In this document: positions 36,598 to 44,133 of the stretch, piece after piece
Numbering within the stretch: position 1 is the stretch's first letter
Layout of the letters: each line of letters starts with the position of its first letter
Assembly (NCBI RefSeq): GCF_038003085.1
Contig: NZ_JBBOOM010000001.1
Location: forward strand, 496,001-560,000
Length of the DNA: 64,000 nucleotides
Reading direction: 5' to 3'
Source of the DNA: Psychrobacillus sp. FSL K6-2836
GTDB taxonomy: Bacteria > Bacillota > Bacilli > Bacillales_A > Planococcaceae
Made by a program: the position numbers and the translations under genes
Notes under the pieces: model-generated
What the model was told of the DNA's origin: nothing
The model's database searches: none
What the model saw: the letters and a program-made list of their open reading frames with translations, nothing else

Positions 36598-36710
36598 GCG
36601 CAAGCGCCTATGCCAGCCCAGACAAGCGCTGGAAGAATTGCAATAAAGGCGATCTTTGCCTTTATTCGCAAGTCTGAAGCGACTCGAGGGGCTAGGCGCT
36701 GTAGCTAGAC
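36598..36710 (-). repeat. Palindromic interspersed repeat in riboswitch unit B
   Basis: Near-identical to the repeat at 36239-36345, here with a complete GGCGCTTGCGC end that pairs better with the opposite arm. Confidence 0.65.
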
Positions 36711-36713
36711 ATT

Positions 36714-36743
36714 AAAAAACGCACCCAAAATTGATCGGATGCG
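36714..36743 (-). terminator. Terminator of FMN riboswitch C
   Basis: Same sequence as the terminator of copy B: CGCATCC/GGGTGCG arms followed by TTTTTT on the minus strand. Confidence 0.8.
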
Positions 36744-36818
36744 AGAGAAGTCATACTTTAATAAGCCCTTATTTTACGTTTTTTAGCAAAACTAAAAAAC
36801 CTATTCAATAGGCGACTA

Positions 36819-36947
36819 CTCCTTCTCCCATCCAGACTATAACTGTCGGCTTTGGATTCACACCAAATCATGCGTTTTACGGCTCACAGGCTCTAAAGAT
36901 TTCTCTCTTTACTGTCGATTGGGACTTTCACCCGACCCCGAAGGATA
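36819..36947 (-). ncRNA. FMN riboswitch, copy C (promoter-proximal)
   Basis: Complete RFN element, a few substitutions and insertions away from A and B, mostly in the variable stem (TAAAGAGAGAAATCTTTAG instead of TAAGAGAGTAATCTTAG) and one in the 3' strand. The compensated stem change suggests it is still functional. Confidence 0.95.
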
Positions 36948-37249
36948 AATTATTTAACTGATATTAGGATAACAAGATTAGAATTTATTTGCAAGGAAGT
37001 TAATTTATCTATTCCGAAGACTTTACTATTACCTAAACAATCATAGGATAAGATGTTTGTTTTGAATAAATCTTGATCAAAACACATCTACAAATGCTGA
37101 TTCCAATAGAAAACCATAATCCCTATTTCGAACAAAAGTTGATCCAAAAGGGGATTTTTTTCATACCTACAAAGGCTTTTTATTTTAAAGATTAATTATT
37201 TCGGAAAGCGAATATCTAACTAAACACCCGTTAGCTTAACAAGTAAACA
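36948..37249. other. Intergenic region, plsY / rib leader
   Basis: AT-rich; contains the candidate rib promoter and the 3' side of plsY. A GATCAAAA...TTGATCC-type partial inverted repeat near 37072-37150 may end plsY transcription. No gene. Confidence 0.35.
36966..36994 (-). promoter_or_regulatory. Candidate promoter of the rib operon
   Basis: Minus strand TTGCAA, 17 bp, TATCCT, placed just upstream of riboswitch C. Each hexamer matches the sigma-A consensus at about four of six positions. Confidence 0.45.
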
Positions 37250-37828
37250 CTAATATTCAACTATTTTGTTCTCTGTTCCATTTACAATTCTCATTATATT
37301 TTGTCGATGTAAAATGATTATCGATACGCTTACTAGTAGTGAGATTGCTATGATAACTTTATCTTCAAATATAAGACTGTAAATGAATAATGCTATACTA
37401 GCAAACATTGAACTTAGTGATACATACTTACTAAATATCAAAGTTGACACAAACACAATAAAACCAACAAAAACACCTAAAGGAGTAAAAAACAAGAAAA
37501 CTCCAGTTGCTGTCGCAACAGCCTTTCCACCTTTAAAATTAGCAAAAACAGAAAATATGTGCCCTAGTATGGCTAATAACCCGCATACAATAGGGTTAAC
37601 TGTAGAACCCAGTATTAGGGGAAGTAAACAAGCAAATATCCCTTTTAATATATCGGCAATTGCTACAATTACTCCTGCTTTTATGCCTAAAACTCTATAA
37701 GCATTAGTTGCACCAAGATTACCACTACCATAATCACGAATATCTTTCTTATAAAATATTTTACCGATTACTAAAGCAAATGAGATTGAGCCAATTAAAT
37801 AACTTAGAACCAAAGTTATAATGTTCAA
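37250..37828 (-). CDS. plsY: Acyl-phosphate:glycerol-3-phosphate acyltransferase PlsY
   Basis: 192 residues, about five to six membrane helices. Transfers an acyl group from acyl-phosphate to glycerol 3-phosphate, the first step of phospholipid synthesis. The conserved motifs are visible: GSGNLGATNAYRVLG near residue 34, GHIFSVFANFKGGKAVATAT near 90, and the final HRQNIMRIVNGTENK. It starts with TTG, 8 bases behind AGGAG. Bacilli often have one housekeeping plsY; this may be that gene or an extra copy at the edge of the accessory region. Confidence 0.93.
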   Translation of the reverse strand: MNIITLVLSYLIGSISFALVIGKIFYKKDIRDYGSGNLGATNAYRVLGIKAGVIVAIADILKGIFACLLPLILGSTVNPIVCGLLAILGHIFSVFANFKGGKAVATATGVFLFFTPLGVFVGFIVFVSTLIFSKYVSLSSMFASIALFIYSLIFEDKVIIAISLLVSVSIIILHRQNIMRIVNGTENKIVEY

Positions 37829-37896
37829 AGTATTATCTCCTTACATAGTTTGATAAGTAGGTATTTCTATTTATTGCACATGATTTCCTGCAATGC

Positions 37897-37925
37897 TTAC
37901 ATTAACCTGTCCCATTAGTTGAATA
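37897..37925 (+). repeat. Partial copy of the cassette-boundary repeat
   Basis: TTAACCTGTCCCATTAGTTG corresponds to the left part of the repeat consensus. It lies 3' of the small membrane protein gene at 37978-38145. The following 35 bp resemble 41640-41675. Confidence 0.5.
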
Positions 37926-37977
37926 AGCACCTTCTCATTTATTACACATTATGCTCGAAATGTGTCCATAGTTTACT

Positions 37978-38145
37978 TCATCGTTTACTTTGTATCTTTT
38001 TATTTTTTCTAAATAAAAATGTAATTATTATACCAACAATAAGAATTATAATAGCCAATTTTTCGTCAACAATATTTTGTCCATACAAGAGAACTGGACT
38101 AGCCATTAAAAGTAAACCAAGAAATCTAAAAATACTACTGACCAT
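37978..38145 (-). CDS. Small membrane protein, 55 residues
   Basis: Starts MVSSIFRFLGLLLMASPVLL and contains a second helix (LAIIILIVGIIITFLF) before a basic tail RKNKKIQSKR. No known family was recognised. The ribosome site is weak (GGAG, 11 bases upstream). It sits between two copies of the boundary repeat, like a cassette gene. Confidence 0.5.
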   Translation of the reverse strand: MVSSIFRFLGLLLMASPVLLYGQNIVDEKLAIIILIVGIIITFLFRKNKKIQSKR

Positions 38146-38173
38146 CTATTTTTTCACTCCCATTTTCTTCGTA

Positions 38174-38212
38174 CACTAACCTGCCTCGATTGTTCAATAA
38201 GAAAAGCCGTCC
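38174..38212 (+). repeat. Truncated copy of the cassette-boundary repeat
   Basis: ACTAACCTGCCTCGATTGTT followed by CAATAAGAAAAGCC; the hairpin and right end are lost, and the HAAS-domain gene stops directly at it. Confidence 0.6.
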
Positions 38213-38911
38213 TTAAACATTTATTCTTTTCTTATGATAAATGTTTATGATAGCCCAAATAATAAAAAGCACTACAAAACAAGTAAAACCAAAGAACAAT
38301 GTTAGAAATCCAATGCTTCGATAATCAAGAACTTCAATTTCTACAAAACTATTTCTATCACCACTTCCGTAATGTAAATTACTATACACTAATGAGAAGT
38401 CTTGATTTGTATTTTTATTTAATTCGTACACTGGTTTGTCTCTATCTTCATTAAGAAAAACATTCATTTTTTTAATATAACTTGCATCGTGTAACAACAT
38501 TTCTATTTTCTCTTCTGTTGCTACTGATATTTCTGGGTCAAATTCAACCATATCTCCAATTTCATAAGCAATTTCTGATTGTTCACTTGTACGATGGTTT
38601 CCAATGTTTAAAAAATATCCAAATAGAACGGAGGAAAGAAGTAAAATTGTTAGACCAATATAAAGCACAGCTTTTCCAAATACTTTTTGCGTTTTAAACA
38701 ACTCACTAATAACTGATCGTAATTCACTTTCTTTTCCAAATCGCTCTATGGCAATTTGGATTGCTTCATGCTCTGATTTTCCCTCATTTTTTAATTCATG
38801 AACAGCTTCCAACAAATGACTTTTCATTTCTGCTTTTAATTCTTGTATTTCTCTTTTATTTCCACCTACGTTTTGATAAACAGAATCAACAAATGCTTCA
38901 ATTTGTTTCAT
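38213..38911 (-). CDS. Permease-prefix (HAAS) domain membrane protein
   Basis: 232 residues. The N-terminal 80 residues (VDSVYQNVGGNKREIQELKA, then EMKSHLLEAVHELKNEGKSE) are a soluble helical HAAS-like domain found together with PadR regulators. One helix near 85-105 and another near 200-220 flank an extracytoplasmic segment. It overlaps the PadR gene by four bases (ATGA). Probably a partner of PadR-dependent sensing; function unknown. Confidence 0.7.
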   Translation of the reverse strand: MKQIEAFVDSVYQNVGGNKREIQELKAEMKSHLLEAVHELKNEGKSEHEAIQIAIERFGKESELRSVISELFKTQKVFGKAVLYIGLTILLLSSVLFGYFLNIGNHRTSEQSEIAYEIGDMVEFDPEISVATEEKIEMLLHDASYIKKMNVFLNEDRDKPVYELNKNTNQDFSLVYSNLHYGSGDRNSFVEIEVLDYRSIGFLTLFFGFTCFVVLFIIWAIINIYHKKRINV

Positions 38912-39255
38912 ATTTTTTCTCCCCCTTCCAAGAACGAATCAATCATTTTTTTAACAAATTGCCATTCCTTACGTTTTTCTTCAAAACCCTCATTACCTAA
39001 AGGTGTAGGTTTATAGTATTTTCTTCTTCCGCCTGGTCCCTGTTCATCACCCCAGTAAGATTCAATCCACTTATTTTTTTCTAATCTCTTTAGTGACAAA
39101 TAAAGCGTACCTTCTTTTAATTCAAATTGTTCATCACTTTTTTCTCGAACCAATTTAGCTAACTCATATCCATACATATCCCTGCTATGTAGTAACGATA
39201 GAATGATCGTATCAATGTGACCTTTTAGAACTTCTTTATTCACTTCCAAATTCAT
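38908..39255 (-). CDS. PadR-family transcriptional regulator
   Basis: 115 residues with the PadR winged helix: IDTIILSLLHSRDMYGYELA, then LKEGTLYLSLKRLEKNKWIE and a wing GGRRKYYKPTPLG. It is the first gene of a two-gene operon with the HAAS-domain protein. Ribosome site GGAGG. AT-rich symmetry ATAATATA...TATATAATA just upstream (39270-39297) might be its operator. Confidence 0.87.
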   Translation of the reverse strand: MNLEVNKEVLKGHIDTIILSLLHSRDMYGYELAKLVREKSDEQFELKEGTLYLSLKRLEKNKWIESYWGDEQGPGGRRKYYKPTPLGNEGFEEKRKEWQFVKKMIDSFLEGGEKI

Positions 39256-39330
39256 CCACCTCCAATTATAGTTATAATATACATTACTATATAATACAAG
39301 GTATTACTTCAAAAAAATTTAAGTTCTTAT

Positions 39331-39407
39331 TCAACTACACTGCTGCTTTAGTTCAACAAGAAAAAAGGCTTTACCCCATCTTGAAGTAAAGCACCTGTAA
39401 GTTGAAG
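39331..39407 (+). repeat. Cassette-boundary repeat (full copy)
   Basis: Begins TTCAACTACACTGC and ends GTAAGTTGAA, with the GCTTTAC...GTAAAGC hairpin in the middle; on the minus strand this is an intrinsic terminator with a T tract. Sits directly 3' of the DinB gene. Confidence 0.85.
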
Positions 39408-39438
39408 AAGGACATCCAATTTATGATGTAACTTTCGC

Positions 39439-39936
39439 CTATAATATGTAACTTTTCAACTCATCTTTTTGACGCAAGTGATGACGAAAATGCATTCCAA
39501 CCAATTCATACCATTCCCTTGCATTCAGCCAGCCGAAACCTCCATGTTCAACTTTATTATTTGGGTTAATATAATCCACTTTCGATTCACAATGACTTAA
39601 CCTTTGAATTAACTGATCCATCCTGGTAATTAGATTTTCCTTGCTGTCTGAATTATTTGGTGGAGAATTTAGTTCATCAGGTAATCTTATTTTAATAGGT
39701 GGAAACCCTCTGTTCCTATATAATTGCTCCCCAAACTGGGTTTTCCCTAGGGGATGTTCCTCACTTAATGTAGCGCATGTTTCCATATTATCAAGATACT
39801 CGTGGGCAACTAGTATTAAATGGTCATACATCTGTCCAATAGACCAAACCCCTTCTTCCGAGATATATCTTAGCTGTTCCAATGAATAATTGTAAAGATC
39901 ACTTTTGAAAGTAATAAGTAGTTTTTTGTCACTCAT
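39439..39936 (-). CDS. DinB-family protein
   Basis: 165 residues of the DinB/DfsB-like four-helix fold, a group of metal-dependent enzymes often using bacillithiol. The pattern WSIGQMYDHLILVAHEYLD near residue 30, NAREWYELVGMHFRHHLRQK near the end and their His residues fit the metal site. ATG at 39936 follows AAGGAG. Single-gene unit bounded by repeats. Confidence 0.75.
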   Translation of the reverse strand: MSDKKLLITFKSDLYNYSLEQLRYISEEGVWSIGQMYDHLILVAHEYLDNMETCATLSEEHPLGKTQFGEQLYRNRGFPPIKIRLPDELNSPPNNSDSKENLITRMDQLIQRLSHCESKVDYINPNNKVEHGGFGWLNAREWYELVGMHFRHHLRQKDELKSYIL

Positions 39937-40020
39937 ATAAATACTCCTTTGTAATCGTTGAATTAGATCAGAAATTTTCGAATTCATTGTATTTATAGCA
40001 TTTATGATAACAAATACTCT

Positions 40021-40097
40021 CTAACATAAACCTGTGTCTTTAGCTCAATAAGAAAAAAGGCTTTACTCCTTCCTAAACTAAACATACGTTAGTTGAA
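40021..40097 (+). repeat. Cassette-boundary repeat (variant right half)
   Basis: Left half follows the consensus (CTCAATAAGAAAAAAGGCTT), the hairpin loop is altered (CTTCCTAAACTAAAC), and it ends ACGTTAGTTGAA. It lies 3' of the DUF3885 gene. Confidence 0.75.
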
Positions 40098-40111
40098 GTA
40101 GGATTTTCTAA

Positions 40112-41074
40112 TTAAAAAGCTTTTTTAACTGACCATCCTATATACTCACCTTTATACTTCTTTGAATATAAAGACAAGAGCTCAGTTTGATAATCAACAA
40201 GTGCCAAAGCCTCTGTTTTTATTGCTTTAATATTAGTTAACTCGTTATTTTTACTATCGATAGCGATAGTAAATCCTGTTTCACCTATCTCATTGATACA
40301 TTCTTCTGCATATTCATTTGGTATGGCAAGAGCATGAGTAATGTGACATGTATTGTCCTGGGATAAGTTAATTTTAGTTTCTTTTACTTTTATACTGTTT
40401 TCTCTAAGCCTTTTTTCTTTTTCCCGGGTAGTTTCATAATAATTAAATAAACCTTCTTCAAAAGTGTCGTCTATTTCAATACGGTTATAGTCTAAAATCC
40501 ACTTTCTAAACTTATGGTATAAGGGCACAAGAGTATCTTTATCTAAACCAAAAACATCACAACCACGGTCGTCATACATGTGAAATATTATGTCCTTTTC
40601 AGTGCTAATAAAGTATACAGATTCTCCAATAGAAGGAACTCTTCCTTGTTCATAATTTCCTATGCCTTCCAATATTTTCTTGTAGCTAATAGATTTTAAT
40701 TGTACGCATACAAATTTCACTTTGAATTCATTTTTTATTTCTATTGTTTGACCCGTTAACTCATCATAATCCTCATCTATATCGTAAAAAGTTTCCTCTT
40801 CTATATTTTGTTTACTTAATAAATCATACAGGTATTCTGGAGTGTTATTTCCAAACATAATATCCTCTGTTACATTCCAATCTTTTATATAAAGATAAAT
40901 AAAATCATCCGGCTTGAACACTTCTTCGAACAATGTGGTAACTCTTGTAACAACTTGATTAACTCTTTCTTCAGTTCCATTTTTATATGGGTGACCTTGT
41001 TCGAACCTTAGATGCAAATCACTTGTTAAGTTAGGGAAATTACTTTCTATGTACTTCAATATTTTTTCCTTCAT
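40112..41074 (-). CDS. DUF3885 domain protein
   Basis: 320 residues. The C-terminal half (DIIFHMYDDRGCDVFGLDKD then TLVPLYHKFRKWILDYNR) is characteristic of DUF3885 proteins of bacilli, found near toxin or accessory loci. No signal peptide or membrane segment. Ribosome site GGGAGG. Function unknown; cassette-like unit with a repeat at its 3' side. Confidence 0.7.
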   Translation of the reverse strand: MKEKILKYIESNFPNLTSDLHLRFEQGHPYKNGTEERVNQVVTRVTTLFEEVFKPDDFIYLYIKDWNVTEDIMFGNNTPEYLYDLLSKQNIEEETFYDIDEDYDELTGQTIEIKNEFKVKFVCVQLKSISYKKILEGIGNYEQGRVPSIGESVYFISTEKDIIFHMYDDRGCDVFGLDKDTLVPLYHKFRKWILDYNRIEIDDTFEEGLFNYYETTREKEKRLRENSIKVKETKINLSQDNTCHITHALAIPNEYAEECINEIGETGFTIAIDSKNNELTNIKAIKTEALALVDYQTELLSLYSKKYKGEYIGWSVKKAF

Positions 41075-41150
41075 TGAAATTCCTCCCTTAATTAAATTCT
41101 GAATAATCTCCAGTCTGCTTGTAAATTCGATATCTTTTTATAGGTTCCTT

Positions 41151-41226
41151 GTTCAACTACCCGCCCCGTTGTTCAATAAGAAAAAAGCTTTACTCCTTCT
41201 TGAAGTAAAGCACCTTTAAATGAACA
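41151..41226 (+). repeat. Cassette-boundary repeat (full copy)
   Basis: GTTCAACTACCCGCCCCGTT at the left, perfect GCTTTACT/AGTAAAGC hairpin, degenerate right end (TTTAAATGAAC). 3' of the 76-residue gene. Confidence 0.8.
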
Positions 41227-41235
41227 ATTTGAAAC

Positions 41236-41466
41236 TTACTTTTTAGGCATAGCATATGTCACAGTAATACCATTGTTTTCTTCAATCTTCTTAAAAATTT
41301 CTTCAAGAATTTCTAATGCTCTTTCATTTGATTCGTATTTCCCCAAAACTTTACTCCAGTGATCCAAAGAAGTACTGCCGATAACACCGTCTATTTTTTT
41401 CCCGTCTACAGTAACCTCTTTTACATCTATCAAACTTTTATTATCTTGTGTAGCAATCCATAACAT
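41236..41466 (-). CDS. Small conserved hypothetical protein, 76 residues
   Basis: Mixed alpha/beta small protein (MLWIATQDNKSLIDVKEVTV, later LEILEEIFKKIEENNGITVT). No known domain is assigned. The ribosome site GAAAGGGTGG is good and codon use looks coding. It is bounded by boundary repeats on both sides. Confidence 0.65.
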   Translation of the reverse strand: MLWIATQDNKSLIDVKEVTVDGKKIDGVIGSTSLDHWSKVLGKYESNERALEILEEIFKKIEENNGITVTYAMPKK

Positions 41467-41843
41467 ATAAAACCACCCTTTCGTTCATATATCCTTCTTA
41501 ATTGTACCATTATCTGCCGATTTGTTTAGCGATCATAGATACCACTCTTCCACTAACCTGCCACGGATGTTCAATAAGAAAAAAAGGACTGCCTCAGCAA
41601 CCCATGATCTTTAACTAAACCAGCACTCGTTAGTTGAATAATCACCTTCTTTTTTACTACACATTATAGTCGTGATGCGTATTAGATATTAATAGTATTT
41701 TTTCCACCCATTTGTCATACTTCAAACTTCATGTATCAAATTGAATTAGCCATAAATAATTTTCAATTCTTAATGAAACTTAAGAGGGATTTCTTAATTG
41801 AGTATAGAAAAATATAAATGCAAACAAAACAAAGGAGGCTACT
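41467..41843. other. Intergenic region with an orphan repeat
   Basis: Contains the long repeat variant and a 45-bp stretch after it (41632-41675) that is also found after the repeat at 37897. The rest up to the VOC gene shows nothing recognisable. Confidence 0.45.
41551..41639 (+). repeat. Cassette-boundary repeat (long variant)
   Basis: CACTAACCTGCCACGGATGT at the left and CACTCGTTAGTTGAATAA at the right, but the core carries GGACTGCCTCAGCAACCCAT instead of the usual hairpin. No gene stop abuts its right side, so its cassette gene may be lost. Confidence 0.7.
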
Positions 41844-42239
41844 ATGACTAATTTAATATCACATATTGCTACACTGGAGATACCAGTTACTAATTTAGAA
41901 AAATCTATAGAGTTTTATATCGATATCCTGGGTGCCGAAGTCCACTTTCAAGGTAAAAAAAATGCTATGCTTACTATGAAATCAAAAGGAGTTCCAACTA
42001 TTTTCTTGGTTGAAACTGAAGAAATTAATGGATTATCATTCAGAAATACAAATACTAATATCGTTCATAGTATAATTGACTTTTATACTCCTGCCTTAAA
42101 AGAATTATATGAGTGGCTTGAAGGAAAACAAGTTGAAGTTGGTCCTTTAAATTTACAAGGCGAATTTGGTGGTTTTGGATTTAAAGATCCTTCTGGAAAT
42201 TGGTTAAGTGCCTGCAATATCCTTCACCCAGAACAGTAA
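41844..42239 (+). CDS. VOC-family (glyoxalase/bleomycin resistance-like) protein
   Basis: 131 residues, a pair of beta-alpha-beta-beta-beta modules: IATLEIPVTNLEKSIEFYID and the second-half GGFGFKDPSGNWLSACN. Metal ligands are not certain since the first-strand residue is not His or Glu in the classic position. Substrate unknown. One of the few plus-strand genes of this region. Ribosome site AAAGGAGG. Confidence 0.82.
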   Translation: MTNLISHIATLEIPVTNLEKSIEFYIDILGAEVHFQGKKNAMLTMKSKGVPTIFLVETEEINGLSFRNTNTNIVHSIIDFYTPALKELYEWLEGKQVEVGPLNLQGEFGGFGFKDPSGNWLSACNILHPEQ

Positions 42240-42335
42240 ATTTTTTTCTATTTAAGTTACAGGCGTAATTTTTTTGCGCCTTTCTTTCTATTAAACATAA
42301 TGAGTATAATGCGAGATAAAAACTCCTATTCTCTT

Positions 42336-42376
42336 CTTCAACTAAACTGCTGCTTTAGTTTAAGTACATTAGTTCA
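42336..42376 (+). repeat. Truncated cassette-boundary repeat
   Basis: TTCAACTAAACTGCTGCTTT then AGTTTAAGTACATTAGTTCA; the central hairpin is deleted. The 30 bp to its left match the left flank of the repeat at 48932. Confidence 0.65.
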
Positions 42377-42661
42377 CAAAGACACTTTATAAGTAACAAG
42401 AAAAGGTGCCAACAAAGAACCAATTATAAAAATAAAAATAGCTATACCAAGTGTCACAAGACCATTGCTAAAAGGAGACAGGTAATAACCGAAGATGAGC
42501 ATTGGAAGAATAGTAAAAGAGCTAAAAATTAACCTGCTTGGTATAGTTATCTTATGTGTTGTATTGCATTCGTTACATTTAATATGTTTATAACTCAGCC
42601 AGAAGGATTCATAGATTTTACTCCAGCTAAAATGTGCATTGCATTTCTCGCATTTTTGCAA
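42374..42661 (-). CDS. CxxC-20-CxxC zinc-ribbon membrane protein
   Basis: 95 residues. MQKCEKCNAHFSW and IKCNECNTTHKI place two CxxC pairs about 24 residues apart, matching the TIGR04104-type small proteins. Two membrane helices follow (LIFSSFTILPMLIFGYYL and ITLGIAIFIFIIG-like). It starts with TTG, 9 bases after GGAGG. Function unknown. Confidence 0.7.
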   Translation of the reverse strand: MQKCEKCNAHFSWSKIYESFWLSYKHIKCNECNTTHKITIPSRLIFSSFTILPMLIFGYYLSPFSNGLVTLGIAIFIFIIGSLLAPFLVTYKVSL

Positions 42662-42713
42662 AGCTAATAACCTCCATTATAAACTCTGAATTTTTAAGGG
42701 CATTTGTTTATTT

Positions 42714-42785
42714 TAACTTGCCGCGTTAGTTCAATAAGAAAAAAAGCTTTACCCCTTCTTGAAGTAAAGCACTCGTTAGTTTAAG
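42714..42785 (+). repeat. Cassette-boundary repeat (full copy)
   Basis: AACTTGCCGCGTTAGTTCAA on the left, AAGCTTTAC...GTAAAGC hairpin, and ACTCGTTAGTTTAAG on the right. 3' of the 58-residue membrane protein gene. Confidence 0.85.
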
Positions 42786-42823
42786 TACACTACTCTACTT
42801 CACAAACTTTGTAATAAAGCGAG

Positions 42824-43000
42824 CTATTCTCCATTTGTATATCTATTATCTCCCATTATATAGTTAGAACTTTCTCCTGGTTTTGCATTTGAATTAATTG
42901 GATTCTGATTATTGTTATTAATTTTCTTATTTCTCCTGTCAACTAATAAAGCAAAGACGATAATAATAAAAAGAATAATAAGCACTATTAACCAAATCAT
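42824..43000 (-). CDS. Small single-helix membrane protein, 58 residues
   Basis: MIWLIVLIILFIIIIVFALL forms one membrane helix, followed by a hydrophilic Asn-rich tail (DRRNKKINNNNQNPINSNAK). Strong ribosome site GGGGG 7-8 bases before ATG. No family recognised. Cassette-like unit between two boundary repeats. Confidence 0.6.
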   Translation of the reverse strand: MIWLIVLIILFIIIVFALLVDRRNKKINNNNQNPINSNAKPGESSNYIMGDNRYTNGE

Positions 43001-43066
43001 ATCTATCCCCCTTTTATTTACATTATATTCAAACCTTTAAAAACAACAATCATTTGTATTTTCTAC

Positions 43067-43142
43067 TTCAACTAAACTGCTTCGTTTGTTGAAGTAGAAA
43101 AAAGCTCTACTCCTTATTGAAGTAAAGCCCCCGTTACTTTAA
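43067..43142 (+). repeat. Cassette-boundary repeat (full copy)
   Basis: TTCAACTAAACTGCTTCGTT on the left, hairpin arms shifted to GCTCTACT/AGTAAAGC, CCCCGTTACTT on the right. 3' of the 65-residue zinc-ribbon gene. Confidence 0.8.
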
Positions 43143-43144
43143 TA

Positions 43145-43342
43145 TCACTTTTCAAGATTTTTAGGATTCTCAACATATAAGCCTAATACATACCCACAAT
43201 TTGAGCAGTAAAATGAGGATATTGGTGATGATTGATTTCTTAGATTGTTGTGGGAAAACATATGAACTACTGCATTCCCTGAACGAATAATACCCTTTTC
43301 AATCTGACTGTTATTACATTTAGGACACTCTTTTACTTCCAT
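43145..43342 (-). CDS. Small zinc-ribbon protein, 65 residues
   Basis: CPKCNNSQIEKGIIRSGN and FYCSNCGYVLGLYVE provide two CxxC pairs for zinc. Function unknown; such proteins are common accessory genes in bacilli. ATG at 43342 is preferred over an upstream TTG because GGAGAG precedes it. Confidence 0.65.
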   Translation of the reverse strand: MEVKECPKCNNSQIEKGIIRSGNAVVHMFSHNNLRNQSSPISSFYCSNCGYVLGLYVENPKNLEK

Positions 43343-43433
43343 CTTTAAATCTCTCCATTCCCCCAAAAAATAGTAACCTTTTTGTTCTTCTATATTATTT
43401 ACGAATTACCAATAATTTAGTTCCCTTTCCTTT

Positions 43434-43510
43434 TTCAACTATCCTGCCGCGTTAGTTCAATAAGAAAAAAGGCTTTACCCCTTCTTGAAGTAAAGCACCC
43501 GTTTGCTTGA
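43434..43510 (+). repeat. Cassette-boundary repeat (full copy)
   Basis: TTTTCAACTATCCTGCCGCG, then GTTAGTTCAATAAG, GGCTTTAC...GTAAAGC hairpin and CACCCGTTTGCTTGA. 3' of the DUF1871 gene. Confidence 0.85.
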
Positions 43511-43537
43511 CAATATTTCTTTTGATTAATGTCGTTT

Positions 43538-43828
43538 TTAGATATTATGTCGTTTTTTTACATTTGGAAATTCACTGTTATTAATTTTGTTCCAAATTTT
43601 TAATGAGCTTGAATAACAATTATTAATCGAATGTTTTTCACTCACCGAAAACATTTTATCAAAGACCTCATGTATCACAACAGCTAATTTTTCAACAGAT
43701 GTTGCCGTAGGTAATAGCAATACAATGCGACTTATTTCTGGGTCATATTCTTCCTCAGATGTGTAACGTAAAAGATTCTTCGGGTCCCAATCATTAATTA
43801 TTTCTTTTACAATCTGGTAGTGGTTCAT
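43538..43828 (-). CDS. DUF1871-family protein
   Basis: 96 residues. VKEIINDWDPKNLL then EEEYDPEISRIVLLLPTATS and LAVVIHEVFDKMF follow the DUF1871 pattern (YugE-like small helical proteins of Bacillus). Soluble; function unknown. Ribosome site GAGGGAG. Confidence 0.7.
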   Translation of the reverse strand: MNHYQIVKEIINDWDPKNLLRYTSEEEYDPEISRIVLLLPTATSVEKLAVVIHEVFDKMFSVSEKHSINNCYSSSLKIWNKINNSEFPNVKKRHNI

Positions 43829-44133
43829 AATCTCCCTCTTTAAAATGTATTTTTAGAGATTTAAACTACATCCTTATTTAGCTAACCTGACCAGTTAGTT
43901 CAAAAAAAGTACTACCCCCAGACTTGAACTAAAGTACCTTTTTTATTTAATAATTTTCATATATTAACTTATTTACTTATTTCAACACTTTTACTTTTCA
44001 TTATAGTCGTACGGTGCAGCACTTTATTTTGTTTTGTTAGTATTGCTTCTTAAACATAAGCACGGCGTCATCTCAATTTAAATTATAGATTTTAGAGACA
44101 CTTAATATCTTTAATTATACGAAAATTTATCCT
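43829..44133. other. Intergenic region with a diverged boundary repeat
   Basis: The repeat at 43880-43950 is diverged. The segment TTCATTATAGTCGTACGGTG near 43998 again resembles sequence that follows other repeats. No gene. Confidence 0.4.
43880..43950 (+). repeat. Diverged cassette-boundary repeat
   Basis: GCTAACCTGACCAGTTAGTT then CAAAAAAAGTAC, with hairpin GTACTACC...AAAGTAC and a following TTTTTT. It may terminate transcription on the plus strand as well. Confidence 0.55.
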
